DNA of 64,000 bases from Rhizopus sp. PT2906 (Eukaryota > Mucoromycota > Mucoromycetes > Mucorales > Rhizopodaceae): positions 153,004-217,003 of the forward strand of contig JAMYHX010000019.1 of the NCBI GenBank assembly GCA_025529335.1, in the 5' to 3' direction. The notes under the pieces are model-generated. The model had not been told where the DNA came from and did not search any database. It was given only the letters and a program-made list of their open reading frames with translations. Below are positions 36,969 through 48,209 of this stretch, piece by piece (the first letter of the stretch is position 1; every line of letters begins with the position of its first letter). The translations under genes were made by a program, and so were the position numbers.

Positions 36969-39900
36969 ATGATTAATCCAATATCTGATAACATGGCTTA
37001 TATTAGCCAGATGGCAGCAGACACAGATGATTTTAATAACGGACGATGGCATACTTTATTAAGAAAAATGTCAGTCATAGCAACTCCTGAACAATCGATT
37101 ACAGGCACAACAGAGACCCTAGAAAAGTCGATTGTAGAAGAAGTTAACTTGCCTACTGTTGAAGAGTGTCTAGATCAAGAAGATTACGAAACTGCTATCA
37201 GTTACTTTGAAACAGACAGTAACACGTTAACAGATCATAGATCATCATCTAGTACTTATCCTTCTGATAACGGTAAGAATAATTCATGCTATTATCATTA
37301 ATATACATATCAAACATATAGCAAATAAAGTAAAACAGCGATGGATGAGATCATTTGAGAAAATTCGAATGATCAATCATTTCAAGTCAGCACCCTCCTC
37401 AGGCACCGGAGTCATATCAAAACTACCATTAGCGCCTTACTACCCAGCTGCATTCATACCCCTCTATCTTACTCTTCTTTCCAAAGATGAGTATGGGAGA
37501 AAGCCAGTGAGTTGTTTAAAAGACAAACATGTGGTAATGAAGCGTATCTGATGTACTTTTACCCGTAGCCACCTATCCTATTTGATGCACTATCAGTAAG
37601 CGATATAAGCTGTGAATGCTCCTAGATGCATAATATACTTGTAAAATTAGTGTGCTATCACAGACTCTATTATAGACCAAAACACATTACATAGACTATG
37701 GACTTTTCGAATAGAGTTACAGTATGGAGAAGTCAAGTGGGTTATCCACAGAACTATTATAGAATTCTACAATCTTCACTTAACTCTCAAGTTCAAGCAC
37801 ATTTCGGGCCTTATCTCGGAACCACCTCCTTCTTTTCCTAGTCAACTTGCTCACTTGACAAACGCTGCCTTAACCTCGATGCGTATTGTAAGGGAAGAAG
37901 AGGACGATCGTTGGCAGGATGTTGCTCTTAAACGTCGTGATGATTTGGAATCTTATTTAAAGGAGCTAATCGAAAAGGCTGCTGTCACCGTCAACTATGA
38001 ATTGTGCGAGTTTTTAGAGCTCAGTGCCATTTCGATCACTAAAGATATGGGCTGGAAAGGGAAAGAAGGATACTTGGAGTACAGTACAGCTCCCATATCC
38101 TTTCGACTTGGGTTACCTTGGCAGCAGAAATGGCAGAAGGAGTGGTTGATTCTAAGAGATAGCTATCTTGCTTTTTGTAACGATATTGGATCTACTTCAG
38201 TTACAGATGTCCTGTTATTTGATAGACACTTGAAGATTAGATTAAAAGGGCCGGGAAGTACGACTTTTGGTTCTGTTCACTTTATTATATCGAATTCTAC
38301 ACGAAAGATCGAAATAAAAAGCCCTCCGTCAAGATATACAGACGAATGGCTGGAAAATCTTGAAAGAGCACAGAAAGAAAGTCCATGGGCTATGAACCAA
38401 CGTTTCGGGTCTTTTGCTCCTCTAAGAGAACACGCCAAGGCAAAATGGTTTGTGGATGGATGTGGTAAGAGGTCTTTATGTGTATTACCCTAAAAGTCTT
38501 TTTTATATTTTGAAACATTTCTTTAGACTATTACGAAGCAGTCATCCATGCCATCATTTCAGCCAAGTCAGAAATATATATTGAAGATTGGTGGCTGGTA
38601 AGTTTTATTTGTGATTATCAGATATTCAGTCTCACACATCTATATACAGAGCCCGCAGCTAGTATTAATCAAAAGTGAAGGCAAAGGAAGCTTAAAACTT
38701 ACTTAATTGTGCTATAGTACTTACGCAGACCTCCTAAGGGTAATGAAGAATACCGTCTGGACCGACTTTTGAAGAGAAAGGCTTGTGAAGGCATCATGAT
38801 ATATATTGTTCTTTATAAGAATGTCTCTGTTGCCTTGCCATTGGACTCCCAGTATACAAAAGATTGGATGCAGACTGTACATCCCAATATTATAGTTCAA
38901 AGACATGCCAATCTCACTTCTTCTCCATTTTGGGCACACCATGAGGTTTGCTTAACTTGTCGCAATTTACAAACAGCTAACTTATTTTGCATATGCTGTA
39001 GAAAATACTTGTCATTGATAATCGTTTAGCCTTTGTAGGAGGATTGGACCTCTGCTTTGGGTAAGTTGTTAGAAGCAGCTTATACACACATAAGCTAAAA
39101 ATTTTTATAGACGATATGATACACAGGCTCATGAACTCACAGATTACGATTCAGCTGATATATCTTGGGAAGTGTTCCCTGGGCAAGACTATTCCAATCC
39201 AAGGATTAAAGATTTTCAAAAAGGTTTGTAACTTAAATGTAAAAGGAAAAGAAAAGTAATATTCTTTACTCTCTCTTTTCCCCTTCTACTGATAGTTAGC
39301 CAGTATGGCACCGAGCTGATCGATAAGACAACAACACCTAGGATGCCATGGCATGATATCCATACAGCTATGGTAAGTAAAAGTAAAAAAGTTGAAGCTG
39401 TCTAAAGAACTAAAGAGGAAAAATGATAGGTTGGACCACCCGCAAGAGATGTCGCTAGGCACTTTATACAGAGATGGAATTTTATAAAAGCGAATCGCGC
39501 AAAGGATAGAGATGATATTCCCTTCTTATTACCAAAAGGAGAGTATGTTGCTACGAGAGATGAAACCAAGTTTAAGGGAACATGCAAAGTTCAGGTGTTA
39601 AGAAGCAGCGCAGAATGGAGCCAAGGGATCATACGAGAGGTAAGTGAAGATGGGTTAGTTTGAATAGATGAACTATATTCAAAGAGTAGTATTCGATATA
39701 CAATGCCTACATGGAATGCATATTTAAAGCAAAGCACTTTATATACATTGAAAACCAATTCTTTAGTAAGTATTCATTTATGATCTGTAAAGCAAGATAC
39801 CTTGACACATTATTTTCAGTCACTACAACAAGCCCTGATGATAAGCTGATAAAGAACAAAATAGGGCAAGCTATTGTAGAAAGGATTAAAAGGGCCCATA

Positions 39901-41052
39901 AAGAAAAGCAAAAGTTTCGAGTCATTGTTGTAATACCAAGTGCTCCTGGCTTTGAAGGCGACTTTGTTCAGGTTGACAGAAGATCAATGCCACTTCGATC
40001 GGTTGCTCAATATCAATATAGATCGATCTGTCGTGGCAAATATTCTATATTTGAGCAACTTAAAAAGGAGAATATACCCATTCATGAATACATTGGCTTT
40101 TACAGTCTGAGAAACTGGGGCAAGATTAAACGTCCATCTAGTTCACCAAGTGCATTTTTAGACGGGAAAAGAAAACGACGCACAAGATCAAGATCGAATA
40201 CGGTAACTGATGAGCCTAATGTGAACATTCAACAAAACCTTTATTATGCAGATGATGGAAGAATGGATTATGTTACTGAACAGGTTTATATCCACTCGAA
40301 GCTTATGATTGTTGATGACAGAATTGTCATTTGTGGATCAGGTGCATTTTACAATCTTTTTTGTAAAAAGACTTTACTAAGATTCTTTTAAACCAATAGC
40401 CAACTTAAATGATAGGTCTCAACTAGGAAACAGAGACTCTGAAATTGCAGTGATCATCGAAGATACAGACACAATGGATTCAAAAATGAATGGAGAACCT
40501 GTATGTATTCTGTTTAAAAAAAAAGTCTAAATCTAATATCCTTATGTTCCAGTATAAGGCTTCAAGTTATGCCTTGACGTTAAGAATGCAATTATTCAAA
40601 GAACATCTCGGTCTACTCGATGCTTCTGCATCAGATACCTTTGATTATCGACGTAAAGAAAATCGTATCGTGATGGATCCTTTGGATGATGAGTTTTATT
40701 TTAACGTCTGGAACAAGATTGCAGAAAAGAATACATTGATTTATAGAGAACTTTTTAGATGCGTTCCCGACGATACAGGTAAGCTTATCCTGTTTTAATA
40801 AACATATGTATTAAGTCATTTTTTTTCTTGCAAGTTCATTCTGCCGAGCAACATCGTCAGTTTATACCTGACCCAACTCGTGTCCTACAAGGACATATCG
40901 CCGAACCATGGAAATATTCAGCTAAAGAAGTACAAGCGAAATTAAACGAAATACGTGGCCATCTTGTACAATTCTCAACAGAATACTTGAAAAACACCAA
41001 CATGACAGCTTCAGTGATGCAAGAAGCCATTCCTCCTGTTGTGTTTACTTAA
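36969..41052 (+). CDS. Phospholipase D (PX-PH-PLD type, SPO14-like)
   Basis: Hydrolyses phosphatidylcholine to phosphatidic acid and choline; roles in vesicle traffic and sporulation are known for yeast Spo14. More than ten exons, about 1,100 residues. Order: a variable N-terminus, a PX-like region (FRIELQYGEVKWVIHRTI), a PH-like region (GYLEYSTAPISF...WLILRDSYLAF), then the catalytic half. The first HKD motif spans a splice site (HHE|KILVIDNRLAFVGGLDL). The second is YIHSKLMIVDDRIVICGS|ANLNDRS, also interrupted by an intron just after the motif. PLD signatures IYIEDWWL and YIENQFF are present. It is shorter than Spo14 mainly in the N-terminus. Exon limits in the first 900 bp are the least certain. 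Confidence 0.93.
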
Positions 41053-41668
41053 TAAAGATCATTACATTTGTCTGTCATCTTTAATTTTTCCTTGTAATTA
41101 TGAATGAAACAATATCATTATTAACTAGTTATTTATTGGATTATGCTTTTCTTTATTGTAGTTGATTGCTTCAATTGAATGCATTTAGACAGCAAGCTGT
41201 TAAATGATCTGTTACTTTTTATGCTTTTGAGTAGCTCTACAAAATTAATCAGAGTAAGGTTTACTCTTCCATTGTCATTCAGTTTAGTGACAAAAACGCA
41301 AAAAGATAAACGATGCTCTTAAATAAAACCACACCCAAATCTATTCTTGGCACTTGATTCATACAGCACCTAATGAAAATATCAATTTCCTTTTTCTTGT
41401 ATAAGGTCGTAATTTAAAGCAAAGTATTTTATATCTGTAATAAGCTAGGATTATCTTTTGCTTTGGTAGCTTTTGGCTTTTACAAGTAACAGGTCCACAC
41501 ACAAATCTTTTACCCTGCTTACAATTTATCTGAAATTCAATTTTGGGTAGTTCGGGGCATCAAAAAGGATGAATAAGAAAGTTTCGTTGTTCTTTTTCTT
41601 ATTAGAGGTAACGAACCACTGAAGCTTACATTATTTAAATCAGATCATAACCTCACATGCTGTAAAGA
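41053..41668. other. Intergenic; promoter side of HMG-CoA reductase
   Basis: AT-rich, with no open stretch that could supply the missing transmembrane region of the reductase. No motif recognised. Confidence 0.55.
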
Positions 41669-43346
41669 ATGTTGAAATCATTTGAATCTCTTTTTGACAT
41701 TTATACAGTCTATGTACAACATCCTGTCATTTCCAAATGGCTGGCTTTTGTTCTCTTTCTGTCCCTTTTTCTAAACACCTACTTGTTAAACATAACAAAG
41801 CAACAACAACAGCAGCAGCAACTAAAACAAGAGCAACAGCAACAAAAGGTCGTTGAAGAGCCCGTCTCCACAGATACGCCTCAAAAGCCTGTTACCAAAA
41901 AGCCTGTCAAGCCAAAACGAAAACATCATCATCATTCTGACATTGTCCGTCCTGTCGAAGAAATTCTCGGTTTACTTGCTACCCCTGATGCTCTCTCTGA
42001 TGAAGAAATAATTTCTATTGTTCAAGCTGGAAAGCTTGCACCTTATGCATTAGAAAAGGTCCTGGGTGATTTTGAAAGAGCTGTCATCATCCGTCGAGCT
42101 TTAATCTCACGTGCATCCGTGACAAAGACTCTTGAGCACAGTTTATTGCCTGTAGCAAACTACCACTATGATAAAGTGATGGGCGCCTGCTGTGAAAATG
42201 TCATTGGATATATGCCCATTCCAGTAGGCGTGGCAGGTAAGACGAAGGGTATTTTAAAACTCATTTGCTAACGACGAGTGTTATGTAGGTCCAATGAACA
42301 TTGATGGTGAACTGATTCATATCCCTATGGCAACAACAGAAGGTTGCTTAGTAGCATCAGCAGCTCGTGGATGTAAAGCAATCAATGCGGGAGGTGGTGC
42401 AATTACTATAGTGACGGCAGACGGAATGACTCGTGCTCCTTGTGTTGAATTTCCTTCGATCACACGTGCTGCTGAATGCAAGCAATGGATAGAACATGAA
42501 GGAAAGGATATCGTAGCAGAAGCATTCAACTCAACTTCACGTTTTGCTCGTGTCAAAAAATTAAAGGTTGCTATAGCTGGTAGACTGGTGTACATTCGAT
42601 TCTCTACTACAACTGGAGATGCTATGGGAATGAATATGATCTCTAAGGGCTGCGAAAAGGCACTTTCAAAGATTGAAGAATACTTTCCTGACATGCAAAT
42701 TGTTTCTCTCTCTGGTAACTTTTGTACTGACAAGAAGCCTGCTGCCGTGAATTGGATTGAAGGACGTGGAAAATCTGTTGTTGCAGAAGCCGTGATACCC
42801 GGGCCTGCTGTTGAAAAAATCTTAAAGACCACTGTGAGCGCTCTTGTTGAATTGAATATATCAAAGAACCTTGTAGGTTCAGCAATGGCTGGCTCTGTTG
42901 GTGGTTTTAACGCACATGCAGCTAATATCCTTACAGCTATTTACCTTGCAACTGGTCAAGATCCTGCCCAGAATGTAGAAAGCTCCAACTGTATGACATT
43001 GATGAAGGCCATAAATGACGAAAAGGACCTTTATATATCTTGTACTATGCCCTGTATCGAAGTAGGTACCATTGGTGGTGGTACTATTTTACCTCCTCAG
43101 CAAGCAATGCTAGATATGCTTGGTGTCCGTGGCCCTCATCCAACCGAACCCGGTGCAAACGCTCGTCGCTTAGCCGGCATCATCTGTGCTGCAGTTATGG
43201 CAGGCGAACTTTCTCTTTGTGCTGCTTTAGCTGCTGGTCATCTTGTGAAGGCACACATGGCACATAATCGCAATACTCAACCTATTTCTGCTACACCACC
43301 AGCTACACCAGCTGAACCTGTTCCTGGAAGTTGTATTAGATCATAG
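41669..43346 (+). CDS. HMG-CoA reductase, short form without sterol-sensing region
   Basis: Rate-limiting enzyme of the mevalonate pathway (HMG-CoA plus 2 NADPH to mevalonate), feeding sterols, carotenoids and, in Mucorales, trisporic-acid precursors. Exons 41669-42236 and 42289-43346, about 541 residues. The N-terminus holds a single hydrophobic span (WLAFVLFLSLFLNTYLLNI), followed by a poly-Gln/Lys linker, and then the catalytic domain: ENVIGYMPIPVGVAGP, ATTEGCLVASAARGCKA, the DAMGMNM cofactor motif, GTIGGGT and the catalytic His region near the end (AALAAGHLVKAHM). Class I fungal enzymes usually carry about seven or eight spans with a sterol-sensing domain; here only one is encoded. It follows PLD in tandem. 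Confidence 0.93.
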
Positions 43347-43533
43347 ATAGAAAAGTAATACATCGATATTTAATAATAATAATAGTTTATATCTTTATAA
43401 ACATATCCCTATAGAAGAACACTAATTACCATCACTTAATCTTTTGCTATAATCCGTTGAGAACTTTATATTCGTTGATCTCTTTTAGTTTTACTGCTCC
43501 CAAATGGGTCATTTTTGAACTCAATCTCACATT
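43347..43533. other. 3' flank of HMG-CoA reductase
   Basis: AT-rich with TAATAA repeats (43371-43385), probably containing the polyadenylation region. No gene. Confidence 0.4.
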
Positions 43534-43860
43534 GAAAGAAACAATGAAAGCAGTTTGCAAAAACGTCTTGAATGGGTACAAAAATGGAAGGGTACTGACA
43601 TAGTCTTTGCGAAGAACTGTGTATTTATAGATGAATCATGACTCTACCTAAATTTGAGACGTTGTAGAGCATTGGTCTAGAAAGGGCACGGAAGCAGTAC
43701 TTATTACTCCAGTTACAAGAGCTCCATTACACACCGTTACTGGAGAAAATAATCAATTCTGGGTGTTATCCATATGTGTCCGAGAGAGTACCGATTACCT
43801 CCATAAAGATAAAAATACAAGATGGTAAAAAAAGAAAGGCTGCCCTACCTAAAAAGGCTC
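43534..43860 (+). pseudogene. Broken Tc1-like DDE transposase fragment
   Basis: Reads RLEWVQKWKGTDIVFAKN then CVFIDES, the segment around the first catalytic Asp of Tc1/mariner DDE transposases. An in-frame TGA follows at 43639-43641, then LNLRR, then a frameshift near 43660-43667, after which HWSRKGTEAVLITPVTRAPLH continues the expected order. Similarity fades near 43860, so the later catalytic residues are not identifiable. It is a different copy from the 6.1-6.7 kb fossil, which keeps only the DNA-binding half. Confidence 0.75.
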
Positions 43861-44244
43861 AACCTAAACTGTATGTTCTACTGTAAGATTATACTCGAGT
43901 TATCATAATGACTTATATCAAACACGTCAACTGCCTTCCATCAACTGAAACAATAGAGATAGATACAAGCACAGAAACAGAAAAAAGGGAACATCAGCAA
44001 AAGTACCAAAGGACAATAAAAGAAGTAACCAATAACAATAGCCAATCCATGTATTTAGCAACCCAATCCCATCTTCCCTGAAGGGCAATCACTCTATACG
44101 TGCTGGCGTTTCGTTCTTGAGGAAGCTACAGTATGAAATTGTTATTAATATCGATAATAGTCATAACGAGCGTTAACTTAATCACTTACCTTCTGCTTCA
44201 ACTTTATCTCCCTCTTCTTATCTCTTCCTCTTGAAGCAGTCCAT

Positions 44245-44830
44245 ATGGCTTCCGATCTCATGCATATGAACATTGTCATTGGCATACAGTTTCACAGAGA
44301 CTTCAAATTCGTCTCTTCAATAGCGACAATCACTGGAATATATCGCAAATCGTTTGAAACACACCACCTTGATGGCTCCAAAGGAAAAACAACCAGGATC
44401 TCGCATGACCAACACAATTACGATTCATATGCATTTAGATCCACTTCTCTGTCCTGTCACAGTATACACGATCTACATTTCTTGCCTTGCTTTGGGTAAG
44501 TACTACACAGCTCACCAAGCTTTCCTTCGGCCACTACTCATTGTCTCTTTTGATCGTTAACAGACCGCATCTTTAAACATATTCGACGGATAATGATACA
44601 TGTAAGTAAACCGCATGCCGCTCTTGTTCCCAAGTCAAGGACCTTAGGTGTTACACTGGTCACTCAAGTCGGCATCTCAGTGTAAGACACTGTGACTCAA
44701 GACAACTGGTCTTCGAAGGCTATCTTTTTGATTTCTACAGGATTTCTTCAATGACAAGCAATAATCTCACGATGGCTCTTCTGGATCAACAACCAAGATC
44801 ACAAAGCTCCAAGTATCATCAGAGGTACAT
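44245..44830 (+). pseudogene. Broken tyrosine recombinase (DIRS/Crypton-like)
   Basis: A frame at about 44350-44505 reads KHTTLMAPKEKQPGSR then LDPLLCPVTVYTIYIS. The next part, about 44575-44690, reads IFKHIRRIMIHVSKPHAALV and PKSRTLGVTLVTQVGISV. After a stop and a frameshift it continues NWSSKAIF and DFYRISSMTSNNLTMALL. This order (central arm, Arg-containing helix, NWSS and the final Y-R-I segment with the putative nucleophilic Tyr) is that of the recombinases in DIRS-type retrotransposons and Cryptons. Several stops and frameshifts make it dead. No RT domain is seen beside it, so the element type is open. Confidence 0.65.
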
Positions 44831-45051
44831 TTGAAGTAATCTTGATTGTTCTCCACCCCTCTCTCCTCTCAGTTTCTATGTCTCTTTACTTGTTACATGC
44901 TTACTCAAGAAGATAGATAAAAAGTATTTTTTTTTAATACTGTATTATTATAAAAGATAGGATTTGTATTTCTGGAAACAATTTGTCTTTTTTTTGGAAA
45001 TGGTCTTCATTTATTTTTAAAATTCATTATTATGTGTAACAAAGATGGTAA

Positions 45052-46343
45052 TTACCAAGTAGCTTGGTTATCGTGACTATTGCGGTGATTATACAACCAA
45101 TCCAAGTCTTCGTTGGTATCAGTGTGGGTAAGAGAAGGTGTTGGTGTAGCTGTTGCGGTAGCTGTAGCATCATCGCCAGCATCACCTTCAAGTGCTTGAA
45201 GTTTAGCTAATGCTAAATCAAAAAAGTTGTTCAACTGATCAGATGTTGTTAAGGCAGAGGAGATGCTTGTTAGTTGGTTGATTTGGGTAGCAATATCAGG
45301 ATATTCTGCAGCTAATTGACCAGTGAAAGTCTTCCATTCTGTTTGCACTTGATCCACAGGTGTTTGGTTGGCTAATTCAGATTTAAGAGTTTGAATTTCA
45401 GAAATGATTTTTTGACTGACATTAGTGTCAGTAGTAGTAGTAGTAGAAGAGGTATCATCGCTGGAAGTATCATCTGAAGATTCTTCACTGTTGTTAGCAA
45501 GATCGTCCAACTCATCTACAGCTGGGTTACTACTGCTGCTGCTGTCGTCGCCGCCAGAGGAGGCATCAGTGGAATCTGAAGGAAGTGCATCTAAATCAGC
45601 CAAAACACTGTTGATACTGCTGTTACTGTGTCCATTAGACTTCTTTTTAGCAGCAGAAGTACTGTTGCTTCCAGAATGCCCAACCATGTTGTTATCTCTA
45701 GTGTAATCACCATCAACGACACGAAGACAACCATAGCCAGATCTTCCAGTATTACAATCAGCCTAATAAAGAAATAAGTCAATTTAAGTAACATAAACTC
45801 AGAATCTATTTATAAATTGAGCTACTTACCTTTTCTTGGCAGCATCTAATACAGAATCTCTCGATATCGGGTTCAATTAAGTTTACAAAGTAGTTGTACC
45901 CCTTGCATTGTGCTCCGACAGGTTTACCATGAGCGTGGTTATCATATTGTCCTCCGCCATCATTAGCTCCGAGACTGTATTTGGTGCGATCAAAGAAGCC
46001 TGTGATCTGAACATATTTACTGGTTCTTAAATAATGTGCCGTGGTAATAAAGCCTATGTTTGTGTATAAATATTACTGAATGTCATTATTATTAAATAAA
46101 GTGCTTACCTTGAGGAAATAGGTTGGCCTTTGGTACAGCATTCTTTTTAAAGCAGAAGGGAATACCATTATTTTCATTAGGAGCTACTTCAAGTCCAGGC
46201 TTGGGAGGGAGAAAAATACAGAAATCATCTTGACTGTTGATAGTTGTCAAAGGATAATGGTTGCTGCTTGGTGCTGCAGCATTTACAAATGAAGAAGCTA
46301 CGATGAAAACACTGGCTATAATGCTACAACTAGAAAAGTGCAT
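45052..46343 (-). CDS. Secreted Cys-containing protein with Ser/Thr-rich tail
   Basis: Three exons, about 385 residues. The start at 46343 gives a signal peptide (MHFSSCSIIASVFIVASSFVNA). A conserved N-terminal domain of about 150 residues follows: DDFCIFLPPKPGLEVAP, FFDRTKYSLGANDGGGQYD, GAQCKGYNYFVNLIEPD, IERFCIRCCQEKADCNTG. The paired cysteines suggest disulfides. The C-terminal half is low-complexity Ser/Thr/Asp-rich and probably O-glycosylated, then a helical stretch. The N-terminal domain belongs to a secreted family I have seen across fungi, but I know no proven function, and no GPI signal is present. It is head-to-head with the DHHC gene, with 151 bp between the start codons. Confidence 0.8.
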
Positions 46344-46494
46344 TTTGTTGGTTAATGAAAAGAAAGAGAGAAAAAAGAGAGAGAGGGAAGCAAAAGTTAT
46401 TTTTATTCTATTCAGTTACACAAGGGATCTCTCAATTGGCTTCACTATGCGGACTCTTTTTTTATTTTTTTCTTTTTGCAACAACATATTCACG
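46344..46494. promoter_or_regulatory. Compact bidirectional promoter
   Basis: Only 151 bp separate the divergent start codons of the secreted Cys-rich protein (46343, -) and the palmitoyltransferase (46495, +). The interval includes a GA-rich stretch (46365-46390) followed by a T-rich stretch (46456-46475). Both transcripts must start within or very near it. Confidence 0.6.
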
Positions 46495-47794
46495 ATGACA
46501 AAAATTGTAGATAAAGCAATATTAGGCATAGGTCCTATCTTTATAGTAATAGCAGTAGGACTACTTGATATGTGTGTTCTTGCTTACTATTTGGTTGTAT
46601 TTCCATACAGTCATTCATGGACAGATACCTCTTTAATCTACAAAATATACACCTGTTTCGTCTTAATGTTCACTCTTTATATCGTATATTCAATACACTT
46701 TCATTACTATATGGCCATCACTACACCACCAGGCGATATGAAAGAATATAAAAAATATAAAGAAGAAACAGAGGAAGAGGTACTTTAAGAAAATGAAACT
46801 GAATACCACCTGACAACCTACTGTTAGAGTAATGCCTCAATGAGAACAATGTTGTTAGAAATGGAAGAACATGCTCAATTCCCAAAGACATGTAAAAAAT
46901 GTAAGACTTTTTTTCTTCAGCCCAATTTTTCTATGTTTTCTATTCTTATCATTTTGTACATAGGCCACTTACCAAAACCAGAAAGGGCTCACCATTGCAG
47001 TGTATGCAACACCTGTATATTAAAATTTGATCATCACTGTAAGGTTCATCCTCCTTTCATCTTCCTGCATAAACTCATTTTTATTCTAGGCCCATGGATT
47101 CATAACTGTGTTGGACACTTTAATCATCGATATTTTGTACTGTTTATGACATACCTCGTATTCGCAGCTGTATATTTTGTCATATGCGGATGGAGACCGT
47201 TTATGCTCTGCATGGACTTTACAGATCTTGATGTTTGTGAAAACAAAAAAAAAAGGGATACCATACTTATTTCATGCATAGTGGCGCTACTATTTTCCTA
47301 GAGCACTGCTTGCATTTTCGTTTATATTGGCTGTTTGTATGGGACTTGCTATTGGCGCCTTATGCGGATGGCATTACTATTTGGTAAAAAGATTGGCATA
47401 TCTTGGTGATCCATGATTTACTGACATAATTACAGATTATGACAGCTCAGACAACAGTCGAATTTTATAATAATCATTATGACAGAGCAGTTTGTAAATC
47501 ACAGGGAGAAATATTTGTAAACATGTATGATTTCGGTATTTTAGAGAATTTGAAACGTTTCTTCAATGTTTGCGATCAATAGTAAGTCCAATTGAACACA
47601 AACATGTCATACAATTAAACATTCATTGTAGCCCTTGGTACAATATATTTTTGCCGCTCCCTGTTCCCCCAAGAGGCACAGGAAGAGTATTTGAAAAATG
47701 TCAAGAGTTCTATACATTACCTGAATCAAGTCAAAGAGCTCATATTATATCGCAGCAAGAGTGTCAAGACATTGAAGATCTTAAGGATATTTAA
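46495..47794 (+). CDS. DHHC protein S-acyltransferase (palmitoyltransferase)
   Basis: Membrane enzyme that attaches palmitate to cysteines of target proteins at ER, Golgi or vacuole. About seven exons, roughly 350 residues. Order: two transmembrane spans, the Cys-rich domain (CKKC|HLPKPERAHHCSVCNTC), the active site DHHC|PWIHNC with introns falling exactly at both Cys codons, two more spans (one interrupted by the intron ending near 47301), the TTxE motif (TTVEFYNNH), then a C-terminal segment with LKRFFNVC|PWYN resembling the PaCCT motif. The last exon ends at 47794. Substrates and the Pfa3/Pfa4/Pfa5-like subclass are undetermined. Confidence 0.92.
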
Positions 47795-48209
47795 TAAATA
47801 TATAGAATGAATGGTTACCAATTCACGCGAAAATATAGAAATATACTATCTCTCCGGCATTCTTCCGCCTTTTTTCCATCCTCTCTCTTTCCTTCTATGG
47901 AACACCCTTCAGGACTCTAGTGTTTCTTTTTTTAAATGAAAAAGTGTGTGCTGCTATGACAACTTACTAGCCAGCTATACTTACATTTAATTTCGAGGTA
48001 TTTTTTGTTTCTACATTGATGAATATTAGTGAATTTCATTTTATGAGCATTTTATGGAGTAGACGTGCTACCTCATCTGAAACATTTTTTAATTGCTATA
48101 TTGTAATTATATTTATTGATTTGTGTTACTCGATGCATATTCTTCAACATATATAAACCCATGAACTTTGGCGTCTCTTTGTTCACCATCTTTACATCCT
48201 TATATCAAA
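47795..48209. other. Intergenic with TATA element
   Basis: AT-rich. A TATATAAA at about 48149-48157 lies about 55 bp before the start codon at 48210 and likely directs the secreted protein gene. An out-of-frame ATG at 48161 probably lies upstream of, or just at, the transcription start. Confidence 0.5.

Noticed and set aside
42317..42832. Long minus-strand open stretch
   Set aside because: Antisense shadow of the HMG-CoA reductase catalytic domain.
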